64,000 nt of DNA, taken from the NCBI GenBank assembly GCA_032718475.1, contig JAUCBJ010001929.1, positions 18,718 through 82,717 of the forward strand. The letters run 5' to 3'. The notes beneath the pieces are model-generated. The model was not told where the DNA came from and did no database searches. It worked only from the letters and a program-made list of their open reading frames with translations. The position numbers were made by a program, and so were the translations under genes. Shown here piece after piece: positions 52,020-63,276 of this stretch; the stretch's first letter is position 1, and the number at the start of each line of letters is the position of its first letter. This DNA is from Nemertoderma westbladi (Eukaryota > Xenacoelomorpha > Nemertodermatida > Nemertodermatidae).

Positions 52020-54960
52020 CCTCACAAATTGATTGGTTGATTATCTCGGTTCCCGAGTTAATTCGTCGCCCGATTGTGTTGGTGCCTGAGTTATTAAGTC
52101 AGGGCAATTCAAAGTCAACAGACTCACTCAAAGACAATTCAACTCACTGATTGGTTGGTTATCTTGGGGCCCGAGATAATTCAACTCACTGATTGGTTGG
52201 TTATCTTGGGGCCCGATTAATTAAGTCGTGGCCCGATATAATTCAATGCATTGATTGGTTGGTTATTTCACGGCTAGGGTTATTAAGTCGGGGTCTGAGT
52301 TATTTAAACTCACTGATTGGTTGGTTATCTTATGGCTCGAAATATTTAGGCATGGCCCGAGATAATTCAAACCACTGATTGCTTGGTTATCTTATGGGCC
52401 AAGTTATTTAGTCGGAGCCCGAGATAATCCAATGCACTGATTGGTTGGTTATTTCAGGGCCTGAGTTATTAAGTCGGGGTCGGAGATAATTCAACTCACT
52501 GATTGGTTGGTTATATGGGGGCCCGAGATAATTCAACTCACTGATTGGTAGGTTATCACAGGGCCCTATATAATTTAACTCACTGATTGGTTGGTTATCT
52601 TGGTGCCCGAGTAATTAAGTCGTGGCCCGAGATAATTCAATGCACTGATTGGTTGGTTATTTCAGGGCTAGAGTTATTAAGTCAGAGTCTGAGTTATTTA
52701 AACTCACTGATTGGTTGGTTATCTTATGGCCCGAAATATTTAGGCGTGGCCCGAGATAATTCAAACCACTGATTGCTTGGTTATCTTATGGCCCAAGTTA
52801 TTTAGTCGGAGCCCGAGATAATCCAATGCACTGATTGGTTGGTTATTTCAGGGCCTGAGTTATTAAGTCGGGGTCGGAGATAATTCAACTCACTGATTGG
52901 TTGGTTATATGGGGGCCCGAGATAATTCAACTCACTGATTGGTAGGTTATCACAGGGCCCTATATAATTTAACTCACTGATTGGTTGGTTATCTTGGTGC
53001 CCGAGTAATTAAGTCGTGGCCCGAGATAATTCAATGCACTGATTGGTTGGTTATTTCAGGGCTAGAGTTATTAAGTCAGAGTCTGAGTTATTTAAACTCA
53101 CTGATTGGTTGGTTATCTTATGGCCCGAAATATTTAGGCGTGGCCCGAGATAATTCAAACCACTGATTGGTTGGTTATCTCGGGGCCCGAGATAATTCAA
53201 CTCACCTATTGGTTGGTTATCTTGGGGCCCCTGTAATTAAGTCGTGGCCCGAGATAATTCAATGCACTGATTGGTTGGTTATTTCAGGGCTAGTGTTATT
53301 AAGTCGGGGTCTGAGTTATTTAAACTCACTGATTGGTTGGTTATCTTATGGCCCGAAATATTTAGGCGTGGCCCGAGATAATTCAAACCACTGATTGGTT
53401 GGTTATCTTATGACCCAAGTTATTTAGTCGGAGCCCGAGGTCGGAGTCTGAGTTAATTAAACTCATTGATTGGTTGGTTATCTTTTGGCCAGAATATTAA
53501 GGCGGGGCCAGAGATAATTCAATGCACTGATTGGTTGGTTATTTCAAGGGCCTGAGTTATTAAGTCGGGGTCCGAGATAATTCAACTCACTGATTGGTTG
53601 GTTATATGGGGGCCCGAGATAATTCAACTCACTGATTGATAGGTTATCACGGGACCCTATATAATTCAACTCACTGATTGGTTGGTTATCTTGGGGCCCG
53701 AGTAATTAAGTCGTGGCCCGAGATAATTCAATGCACTGATTGGTTGGTTTTTTCAGGGCTAGAGTTATTAAGTCGGGGTATGAGTTATTTAAACTCACTG
53801 ATTGGTTGGTTATCTTATTGCCCAAAATATTTAGGCGTGGCCCGAGATAATTCAAACCACTGATTGGTTGGTTATCTTATAGCCCAAGCTATTTAGTCGT
53901 GGCCCGAGATAATTCAATGCACTGATTGGTTGGTTATTTCAGGGCTAGAGTTATTAAGTCGGGGTCTGAGTTATTTAAACTCACTGATTGGTTGGTTATC
54001 TTATGGCCCAAAATATTTAGGCATGGCCCGAGATAATTCAAACCACTGATTGGTTGGTTATCTTATGGCCCAAGTTATTTAGTCGGAGCCCAAGATAATC
54101 CAATGCACTGATTGGTTGGTTATTTCAGGGCTAGAGTTATTAAGTCGGGGTCTGAGTTAATTAAACTCACTGATTGGTTGGTTATCTTATGGCCCGAATA
54201 TTAAGGTGGGGCCCGAGATAATTCAATGCACTGATTGGTTGGTTATTTCAGGGCCTGAGTTATTAAGTCGGGGTCCGAGATAATTCAACTCACTGATTGG
54301 TTGGTTATATGGGGGCCCGAGATAATTCAACTCACTGATTGGTAGGTTATCACGGGGCCCTATATAATTCAACTCACTGATTGGTTGGTTATCTCGGGGC
54401 CCGAGATAATTCAACTCAGTAATTAAACACACTGATTGGTAGGTTATCTCAGGGCCCGAGTAATTAATTAATTCGGGGTCCGAGATAATTCAACTCACTG
54501 ATTGGTTGGTTATCTCATGGCCTGAGTTATTAAGTCGGGGTCTGAGATAATTAAACTCACTGATTGGTTGGTTTATCTCGGGGCCCGAGATAATTAAATG
54601 CACTGTTTGTTAGGGTATCTCGGGGACCGAGATAATTAAACACACTGATTGGTAGGTTATCTCGGGGACCGAGATAATTCAACGCAATGATTGGTTGGTT
54701 ATCTCGGGGCCCGAGTTATTAAGTCAGAACCCGATATAATTCAACTCACTGATTGGTAGGGTATCTCGGGGCCCGAGATAATTTAACGCAATGATTGGTT
54801 GGTTATCTCAGGGCCCGAGATAATTAAACACACTGATTGGTAGGTTATCTCGGGGCCCGAGATAATTAAACACACTGATTGGTATGTTATCTCGCGGCCC
54901 GAGTTATTTCTGTTATGATAATTTTATTTAGTTTATTATGATAATTCAATACACTGATTG
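52020..54960 (+). repeat. 42-bp palindromic satellite, array 2, with 394-bp higher-order unit
   Basis: Same family as 33840-35040, with the recurrent CACTGATTGGTTGGTTATCT. A longer unit repeats at 52193, 52587 and 52981, exactly 394 bp apart. The second and third units encode identical plus-frame peptides. Variants seed further copies at 53224 and 53678. The short open frames within are by-products of the repeat. Confidence 0.9.
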
Positions 54961-55775
54961 GTTGGTTATCTTGTCTCCAAACGTAAATTCTAATTGGGAA
55001 ATTGCTAAACGTTTGGCAGACTAAATCGTCCCTTTCATTTAGAAACCACCTACAGTCGGAAGCTACAGTACAGACCTGTTCTTTGAGATTTTCTCAAAGT
55101 TTTTCTAAAAGTGTCTAAAAGTCATTACATTACTCCCAACGGCCGCTTTGAATTCTTGTAGACACTTTTAGTTTGGAATCTCAAAAGTGATTTCCTGCTT
55201 TTAGGCACTTTGAATTCTTTGATAAATATCACTTCGAGGTAGTTTACGGCACTTTGAATTCTTTGAGAAAATAAACTCCGAGGTATTCCTGATTGACAGC
55301 TCGTGGAAAGTTAACAGATTCAGAGGCATTCTCGGGGAACAATATCATGCGGGCAACAAAGTGATACTTGTGGGCTGGCCAGTTGTTGGCTAGAAGCTAT
55401 TCCCATAAATTTATCACATTGAGGTTCCTGAGGTCATTACGGGATGGGTTTTCGGTCGCAAGTACAAATTGAATTTACGGCACCCTTTGACAAGCATTCT
55501 ACCCCCCCCCCCCCCACCCACCCTCCCCTTCTATTTGGAAATAATAACCTTTTATAAAAGTCTTTCTAAAAACCATTTTAAAAAATCAAATAATACATGA
55601 AACATAATTAGTGAAACAAGATTAATGCTTGACAAGATTGATTAATTTAATAATAACATAATACAATATAAGATTAACAATTAATATAAGAGAAACTGCA
55701 CTGTATTTTCTCTGTGTATACGCAGTTTCATTATAATGACCTGAAGAAGCCCTGTTGGGAGAAAGTTATAATAAC
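54905..55775 (+). repeat. Segment shared with 35041-35875
   Basis: About 860 bp match the block beside array 1 in order and orientation. Shared phrases include GGCAGACTAAATCGTCCC and TCATGCGGGCAACAAAGTG. The match stops at GAAAGTTATAATAAC (55775), where an insertion begins. It resumes near 59607. Confidence 0.85.
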
Positions 55776-55864
55776 GGTGTACGGACACTTCCCCCCCGGA
55801 CAGTTCCCCCCCGTTCAAGTAGGACACTCCCCCCCCCCCCCGGACACTCCCCCCCCCCCCCGAC
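55776..55864 (+). repeat. Poly-C tandem repeat block (GGACACTCCCCC)
   Basis: Four units of CGGACACTTCCCCCCC / GGACAGTTCCCCCC type run in succession. The block starts GGTGTACGGACACTTCC, exactly at the break in the shared segment, so it may be the terminus of an inserted element. No partner end is identified. Confidence 0.55.
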
Positions 55865-56114
55865 TGTTCTTAACTTCGCACATTCTTATTTTCATTTTGT
55901 AAGGTAAACGGACCGCTTGTATCCAGACAAGTTGTATCCAATTTTCCTTTCTTAGCTCAGAAAGTGATCTTTTGCATCCCGATTTTACATTTTGTATCAA
56001 AGCTTTATTTACAGGTTTTATCATTGCAAATATATTGTATTGTTTGCTAATCTTTAAACAATTAATTAGATGACCTATAAATTCCATCCCCCGAATGATA
56101 TACTGTTTTTATTA

Positions 56115-59010
56115 ACTACTACTACTACTACTAGGTCGAGCGAACTCGGACAGTGGAAATGAGATCCTTCCAGGCTTCCCGATTCTCCATAGTTGTCGTA
56201 ATTTTGTTTCTCCCAAGTTCAGTATCCCTTTCAAGTTGATCTATATATGTTATGGCCAGTCGTCCACGACTACGCTTTCCATGAGTTGGTTGCCAGAAAA
56301 GTAGATCTGGTATGACCTCGTCTTTACTTCGCCAGCAGTGCCCACTGAATCTTAATCTGCGTTCACGGGGGGTGGTTGATACAGGTGGTATTGTACCATA
56401 AAGCTCGGCATTTGTCATGTGTTGTCTCCAACTGATGTTTAGGGCAGCCCTTAGTTGTGTAGCAACCATCAATTCGTTGTTCAAGTGATTTAGTCAGTAT
56501 CCAGGTCTCACCCCCGTATAAAAATACACTTTCCACTGTGGCTCGAAAGAACTTAGACTTCAGGTGCCTGGAGAGATCTGATTTCCAGATGGTATACATT
56601 TTTGATAGAGCTACCCAAGCCTTTGCTTTCCTAACTTCTATGTCCTTTTTGCTACTCTCTATCCATGATCCAAGGTACTGGAAGTCGTCAACCTTCCTTA
56701 GTTGATTATTGTCAATGGTTGTCAAGTTTCCATCAACATTAAAGGTCATGAATTCGGTCAGGGTAGCATTTATATGCAATCCAACCTCCTTAGCAGCCCT
56801 CTCCACTTTGTTTAGTAGAAGCTGTGCATATCTGCTAGGGTATTAGAGAGCAGGGCGATGTCATCCGCAAAGTCGGTGTCTGTGACTGTAGTTGCCGGAT
56901 ATCTACTACTTCTGCGTTCTTGAAGTGTGAATCCCAGGTCTTCGCTGTCCTCATTGCGTAATCCAGCACAATTACAAATAGTAATGGTGCTAATGTGTCG
57001 CCTTGCAGTACCCCATCCAGGATTGAGAAAAACTCAGTTTCACCATCTGGTGAGAGTACCTGCGCTTCTGTGTCACAATATAACAATCCAATGCCAGCAA
57101 CAATTACTTCTGGTATTCCATAAGCTCTTAGGATTTCAAGCATTTTGCCTCTATGGATGGAGTCGAATGCCTTCTTGAAGTCCACAAAAGTCATGACTGC
57201 GGGGAGATTCTTCGACTTAATTCCTTCAATCAGTCTCCGTAGTGCAAGTATCTGGGCTATTGTTGATCTACTTGGTCGAAATCCGTTTTGCCTCTTACGC
57301 AGTAGTTTATCTATGTGAGGCCTAATCCTATATAGAATCATTTTATTGTATATTTTGGCAGCTACCACAAGCAGACAGATCCCACGATAGTTTGTTGGTA
57401 TACCGAGGTCTCCTTTCTTGGGGAGAGGCTTTAGTTGACCTTTAGTCCAAATTGGTGGTGGCTTTTCCCCTTTTAACCTCAGGTTGCAAACATTCAATAA
57501 TGGTCTGTTTAGCACTCCTATTTTCCATACCTCCGCTGGGATTTCATCTAATCCACTCGCTTTATTATTGGACATGCTTTTAATGCTTCTTTGGAGTTCG
57601 GCAGGTGTGAAGTCTCCTGTTTCTATAGGTAGTGTCTTGTCATATATTTTCCTTCATCCATTGACTGAAGTGCTTCAAAGCGGTATTGAACTTCTACTGT
57701 GTAAGCATCCTTTACTGCATTGTCAGTTCTGAGTTTCTCCCAGTCATAGTTGATTTGCTTGCTTGTCCTGGGTTTGCTGGCTCTCAAACTGAGACTGATC
57801 TCTGCAGTCACAATTCTGTGGTCCGAACCAATTAGGTTGAACAAGCTGTATGCCTCGCAGTTGATCATGCTGTTTCTCCACTTTTTGTTTATAAGGATGT
57901 AATCCAGTTGTGCTTTGGTTCCATTAGGGTATTGAAAGGTCCATAGCTTCCCCTTACTCTTTTCGAATGTGTTGTTTGTTGGTATCAATTCACATTCTTG
58001 CATAAGGTCTAAAAGTAAGTACCCATTTCTGTTAGAACTGGTGTTATAGGTGTTACCCTTGATGTCTTCTGGGCCTATTTGCGCATTCAGGTCACCAGCA
58101 ATGACTTTAACATTGTGTTTTGGAATGTCCTTTATAAGTCCAGTCAGATCTTCATAAAACTTGACTGCTTGTTCTGGCTCTGAGGCATTGGTTGGACTGT
58201 AGCAACATATAACTGTTGTCTTGGGATTCCCATCAAATGTTGCGATCATAACCCTGGAATTTATAGATTCGATGTTGTTTAGGGTCTTAAGTGCAAATGG
58301 GCTTAGCAGAATTCCTACTCCGCCAATTGATGCATTGGTCGAGTTTCTTACTGCTGAGCTTGTTACTAACATCCATCCATTTCCAATGTCATTGTACTTC
58401 ATGGCAGTGTCTTCATGACAAATCCGATGTTCTTGGATGCAGATGATGTCGATGTTATATTCCATTGCCAGAGCAACCATGTCACCCTGTTTGCTATGTG
58501 CTTTCAGCGTGCGTGTGTTCATTGTTGCAATCTTTAGTGTCGTTTTACATTTCAACAGGTTGGTTCTTCTTTCTTCTCTGTGTTCTGTTCCAGTAGCCAA
58601 TTTATCGACCCCAGCCTGGTGTACCATTGAGGGATGCAGTCCTTGTTGACCCGGGCGACGACCGAGCCGGTATTTCTCCTGGAGGTTTCTCATACTCATA
58701 TCTTTCAGTTGCGAGAGTAAACCGCTTGTGGTCGCAACTCCTACAAGCGTCTTCGCAGTAGGTCGCCGTTGGTTGATTACCTTCCGCAGACCTTGTCAGC
58801 ATGTCTAGCCGTTGGTTGATTACCTTCCGCCTATCCATGGCCTACAGCCCTGCTGCCGACTGTAGGGGTCCTTTTGTTACACCTTGAAACAAGTGTGCCT
58901 CCTGGGTTAGGTATCCAGTATAGACAGAGCGGGGTGTGTATCATCTCTATTGCAGATGCGTATCAAGCCTTTGCCTATGGTGCCCTAGGCGCTATAGCCC
59001 TCAATGACTT
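56115..59010 (-). pseudogene. RTE-like LINE, degenerate
   Basis: On the minus strand the AP endonuclease domain lies at 58699-57623 (LKIATMNTRTLKAHSKQGDM, ICIQEHRI, AGDLNAQIG, GSDHRIV). It is followed by the reverse transcriptase (57575-56835: NNKASGLDEIPAEVWK, TFVDFKKAFDSI, LQGDTLAPLLF). The palm FADD lies in another frame near 56870. The thumb and tail are at 56806-56131 (KVDDFQYLGSWIESSKKDIE, RRLRFSGHCWRSKDEV). At least three frameshifts break it: near 57640, 56900 and 56840. The 3' end carries a TAG-type trinucleotide repeat tail (56116-56133), as RTE-like LINEs do. The 5' leader extends to about 59010. It is a dead copy of the same clade as 15690-18010. Confidence 0.82.
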
Positions 59011-59606
59011 ATTTAGTTGACGTTATAGTTAGTTATTAACTACAGAATTATAATAATTAATTGTTTTAATTACAGGTATTATTATGTAATAGCAGTCTTC
59101 TTCAAGTTGTAGCAGATGAGGATGAATATTATTGTTGCAATCAAAATTATACCTCTCCAGGGTAAAATCGACATGCATCGACCTGTATTCTGTGTTCAGC
59201 ATTACATTTACTGATAAACTAATTAAATTTCCTGGTTACTTGCAATATTTTTAATAGGATTTTGTTGAATTATATAATATTGTAGTAATTTATATATTAA
59301 TTTGGTTAACATTCAATACAGCTCCTACTTTAGGCTTTGTTAGTCAATTTATTATCTGATGATACAAACATGAATTAATTATTTAAAAATGGTCTCAAAG
59401 TCTTTCACCACGGGCACAGGGAATTGCCGGGGTTTGGGGACGGCAGCCTCCAACCAAAGAAGCCAATTAGTGAGCTCGTATCATTTCTCTTTATAAATAT
59501 TTAAATAAAAATTTCTACTGCAGTAACAAATTATTTGTTACTGCAGAAAAATACAATTTTTTATTACTGCAGTAATAATTAATTCTTACTTCAGTAACAA
59601 ATATTT
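59011..59606. other. Insert remainder with TTACTGCAG palindromes
   Basis: No gene is seen. At 59517-59545 there is a 29-base perfect hairpin (CTGCAGTAACAAAT, one base, inverse), and further TTACTGCAGTAA motifs follow to 59620. The boundary with the shared repeat lies in the last TTACTGCAG. Confidence 0.5.
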
Positions 59607-59863
59607 ATTACTGCAGTATTTTTTGGAGGCATTTTTATTGTTTATAGAGGTTTTTATTACTTATATTTGACCCGTCAGTCAAAGTCAATATACCCCATAC
59701 CATAGCAAGCTTCAGGCAGGACTGTATGAAATGACTGACAGTACTACTTTGAAATCTTTGAGGACACTTTGTCATTTTCTTGGACCACTTTTAAAACTTT
59801 GAGACATTTTTAGTTCTTTGAGAAAAGCTCAAAGAACAGATGCACTTTGAGACCCCGACTGTA

Positions 59864-60307
59864 AATTGCGTATTGATCAGTTTAAATATAGTAATTTCTG
59901 TCATTCAATTAAGCATCCTATAAAACACCATTGACAATGTTAAAAGTAAATCAATTTACATTTTACAAATTTTTATTTATTTGGGAGCACCAAAAATTGA
60001 GAAGAAAAAGAAGAGAAAGCCCACCGCCTCCATCCCCCCTCGCTACGCCTCTGATTGAGAAAAGGGTTTAGAATATTAAAAGTGTACATTCACTACTATT
60101 ATCATTATAACATTATACAAAGGTTCTGTATAAACGTAAACTGTTAATATTTTTCAGGAAGAGTTAAATTATTTCAGCAGATAATAATTTAAGATTAGAT
60201 TGATTTAAATTTATAACAAATTATTAATTGAATATAAATTATAATTATAAATGTCTTTAATTTATATCTTCTTTTAAACCACTACATCTGGTATAAAGCA
60301 TAAATAT
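59864..60307. other. ABC2 3' flank
   Basis: Read on the minus strand this is the paralogue of 32047-32832. It ends at CAATACGCAATT next to TA and the TIR. It lacks the 360-bp extra block of the ABC1 flank. Confidence 0.75.
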
Positions 60308-63276
60308 TTATAAATTTACTGGTTTTCTCAACAGAGCAGAAAAATGACCAGTTTCATTAGCCATCAATTCATCAGGGGTACCAAATTCAACAACCCTTCC
60401 ACCATCCATTACTAAGATCTTATCTGAGTCCATGACAGTATTAAGTCTGTGGGCAATAGTAAGAACGGTACAGTCAGTAAACTTACTTCTTATTGTCTCT
60501 TGAATAACCAAATCAGTTTTATTATCAACATTGGCTGTAGCTTCATCCACAACAATTATCTTATTCTTCCTCAACATAGCTCTAGCGAGACAGATTAGTT
60601 GTCGCTCACCAACACTAAAATTAGTTCCATACTCAAATACTTTGGAATTTAAACCAACATTATCAATACTAATTGATAAAGATGATTTTCTTGATATTTT
60701 CTTTTCTTTATTTGATACTGCATTGGACATATTATGTTTAAAAAAAACATCATGTTCTTCAAGAATACTTGATGTCCTTTCCCTAACAGCTTTATCAAGC
60801 TTTACATCACCCAATGTCATCCAAATATCTGCATCGGAGAATTCTTTAAAAGGGTCAAGATTATATCGCAGAGTTCCAGAGAATAATACAGGATCTTGAG
60901 GAATAATTGAAATACATTTTCTGAGATCATTGAGATTCACTTTGGTCACATCAGTACCACCAATCATCAAAGAACCAGTTGTTTCAGTTAGTTGGAACAA
61001 TGCAGCTGTTAACGAACTCTTTCCTGCACCAGTACGTCCAACAATTCCTATTTTTTCTCTGGCATTGACATTAAAAGAAACATTTATTAAAACTTGTGGC
61101 AGCGATTCATGGTATGATAAACAGAGTTCTTGAAAGTGGATTGATGGATTATTGATAAATACATTTGAAAGATTTGGTCCCCCACTTTTGACAGTCATAT
61201 TTTTCTCTTGATCCAATTTTGTATAATTATACACTCTTCCAACTGATATCATGAGCTCTTCAACTTCTGTAATTGTTATCACCAAATACTGGAATGTCAT
61301 CATGGTTATGAAAGCATAAGTAAGTGATAAACCAACTGATCCGGCATCTAAACTATCGGAGCTGAGCACAGCTGTAAGTGCTGTAAATGTTATAAATATA
61401 TTACAAAGTGCATCAATTGAGAAGCCAAGCCATCTACAAACAAGTATATAAACAATCCAAACACGAGAATGGGCATCTAAATGACCATATAATTCATATT
61501 CAAATCGGTTTCTTGCATCTAGTGCTCGAATGACACTCAGTCCTTCCAATGAAACGGATATGTGGTGGAATATTGGAGTGCGAAGTGATCCCTCAAATTT
61601 TTTTATTTGTTTTGATGTCTGTATATAAAGGTTTCTCTGAATTATCACGATAATAGCCAATGGAAATACAAGAATAAGCATATATGGGTTCATGATAATC
61701 ACAAATACAACAATGCAAAAACATTTGATGCCAATGCGAATGACGTTGCTCAATTTTTGCAGGAGTAAATTATCTATTATACCAATATCCTTTGAAAATT
61801 TATTTAGAATATCACCAACACTGTTTGTGTCAAAGAAATAACATGTGGCATACATTATCCTCTGAAACATGTCATTATGCAATCGACAGGCAGCCCTTAA
61901 TAGTGTTTTAATTGTGACAATAACAGATGATCCAGTGAGAATTATAGAGATAAAGATTAAGCAGCCATAAACAGCAATGATATAATCTCTTGTAAATGGC
62001 AGCATTAACATACTAGTTACCAAATAGTAAAAAAGTGATATATTAACTGAAGTTGAATAAATATCTAATGTAATATTGCTTTTATGTGTACCATTGATAT
62101 GATAAAGGGCATTTGAATTATTATATAGAAAGTTAGATCCCACTAACTGATATCCATAAACTGCCCATTGCGCTAACCACCAATCACACATCATTTTACT
62201 TAGTTGTACTAGAAGCGCCAAAGACAGTGTAGTAAATAATAAATAGGAACCTGTTGCTTTTATATAGTAAATATAATACCCAATATTTACATTTGAATTA
62301 TCTGATGTAGTTGTAGATGGAACTTTCAGAGTGCTATTCCTTTCAGAAGCCTCAACTTTGTAATGAGGAGTCACATTATCTGGCAATTCTTTCTGTTTTT
62401 TCTTTTCAACACTGTTATGGTGATATGTGAGATAATTGTAAACATCTACATATGTTCCATATGAGATGGAATTACCTTTATCAAGAACAATAATTCTTGT
62501 AGATTGTTGCAAATATTGAATTTGGTGTGTTGCCAAGATCACTGTTTTGTCTTTCAAATATCCCCTAATGCACTTATCAAACAAACAAGCGCCAACATTC
62601 GTATCAACAGCTGAAAGTGGATCATCAAGCAGATAAATATCTGCATCAGCATAAACAGCTCTAGCTAATGATATTCTAGCCCGTTGACCCCCTGATAATG
62701 CTAATCCACGTTCACCAACCAAGGAATTGTGTCCCTCTGGAAAACTACCAATATCATCTTCAAGTTCACAAACTTTTATGACTTTATAATATTTATCCTC
62801 AATAAACTCTTCTCCAAATACAACATTCTCCATCACTGTACCCGAAAATACCCAACCACTTTGTGGACTATAGCTAAGTTTACCACCAACTTGGATTCTC
62901 CCAGATACTAAATGTAATTCTCCAAGGATTGTATTCAACAAAGATGACTTCCCAGACCCAACAGGGCCAACAATGCAAATAAGTTCTGAGGAATTTGCCA
63001 TTAAGTTGATATTCTTAATGGCATAGGGACTCGGATTCTTTACACTATAAAGAGAGCATACTGCATCCAATACTAATGTTCCTCTGTTGTTGGTTATACA
63101 TGATGTGCTATTATTTCTATTTAAATCTAGGAAAAGAAAATTCTCTATTCGCTGTAATGAAACTCTAACTCTTATAGAATACATAACCCCTGTCAAGCCC
63201 AGAAGAATTACAAAGTGATTGAGAACATATAAAAGACTCATAATCGGAAAAACTATTGTTGGATTTAGTTCATTTC
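60308..63276 (-). CDS. ABC2 terminal exon: NBD1, TMD2 and NBD2 of an ABCC/MRP4-like transporter
   Basis: The minus strand begins after an acceptor (CATTCTCATAG) with the same split-glycine phase and GNELNPTIVFPIMSLLY start as ABC1. It is open to TAA at 60308, about 990 codons. The in-frame ATG at 63292 lies in the intron and is not the start. Motifs match ABC1: GPVGSGKSS (about 62950), LSGGQ (62690), LLDDP (62620), GRTGAGKSS (61035), FSVGERQ (60615) and VDEATA (60550). Much of NBD1 and NBD2 is identical in protein sequence. TMD2 loops and the linkers differ most. A region between NBD1 and the TM6 segment is about 22 residues shorter than in ABC1. Upstream exons must lie beyond the right edge. 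The intact frame and lack of nearby insertions suggest this is the functional copy. Confidence 0.88.

Larger units (their letters stand above)
45982..59861. mobile_element. 13.9 kb TIR-bounded composite insertion with TA duplication
   Basis: The left end (45982) and right end (59861) carry the same inverted sequence, beginning CAGTCGGGGTCTCAAAG. The first 32 bases are identical and similarity extends about 190 bp, with a 36-bp gap in the left copy. TA flanks both ends. The outer host sequences, GAAATTTAGATG and AATTGCGTATTG, join across one TA to match the uninterrupted site at 32821-32846 exactly. Inside are a BEL-like gag fragment, the decamer array, satellite array 2, a block shared with 35041-36311, a C-rich repeat block and an RTE-like LINE. 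I see no transposase, so it is non-autonomous and has probably grown by nested insertions. Confidence 0.65.

Noticed and set aside
52193-53863. Repeated 61-codon ORFs (MVGYLGARxIKSW...)
   Set aside because: They are translations of the 394-bp satellite unit and appear at its exact period. Nothing indicates a protein.
59098-59165. Small exon (VADEDEYYCCNQNYTSPG)
   Set aside because: There is an AG before it, but the reading frame is short, has no recognised family and no partner exon, so chance is the better explanation.
45982-59861. Polinton/Maverick virus-like transposon
   Set aside because: The size and TIRs would fit, but there is no polymerase B, integrase, ATPase, capsid or protease gene, and the flank is TA rather than a 6-bp duplication.
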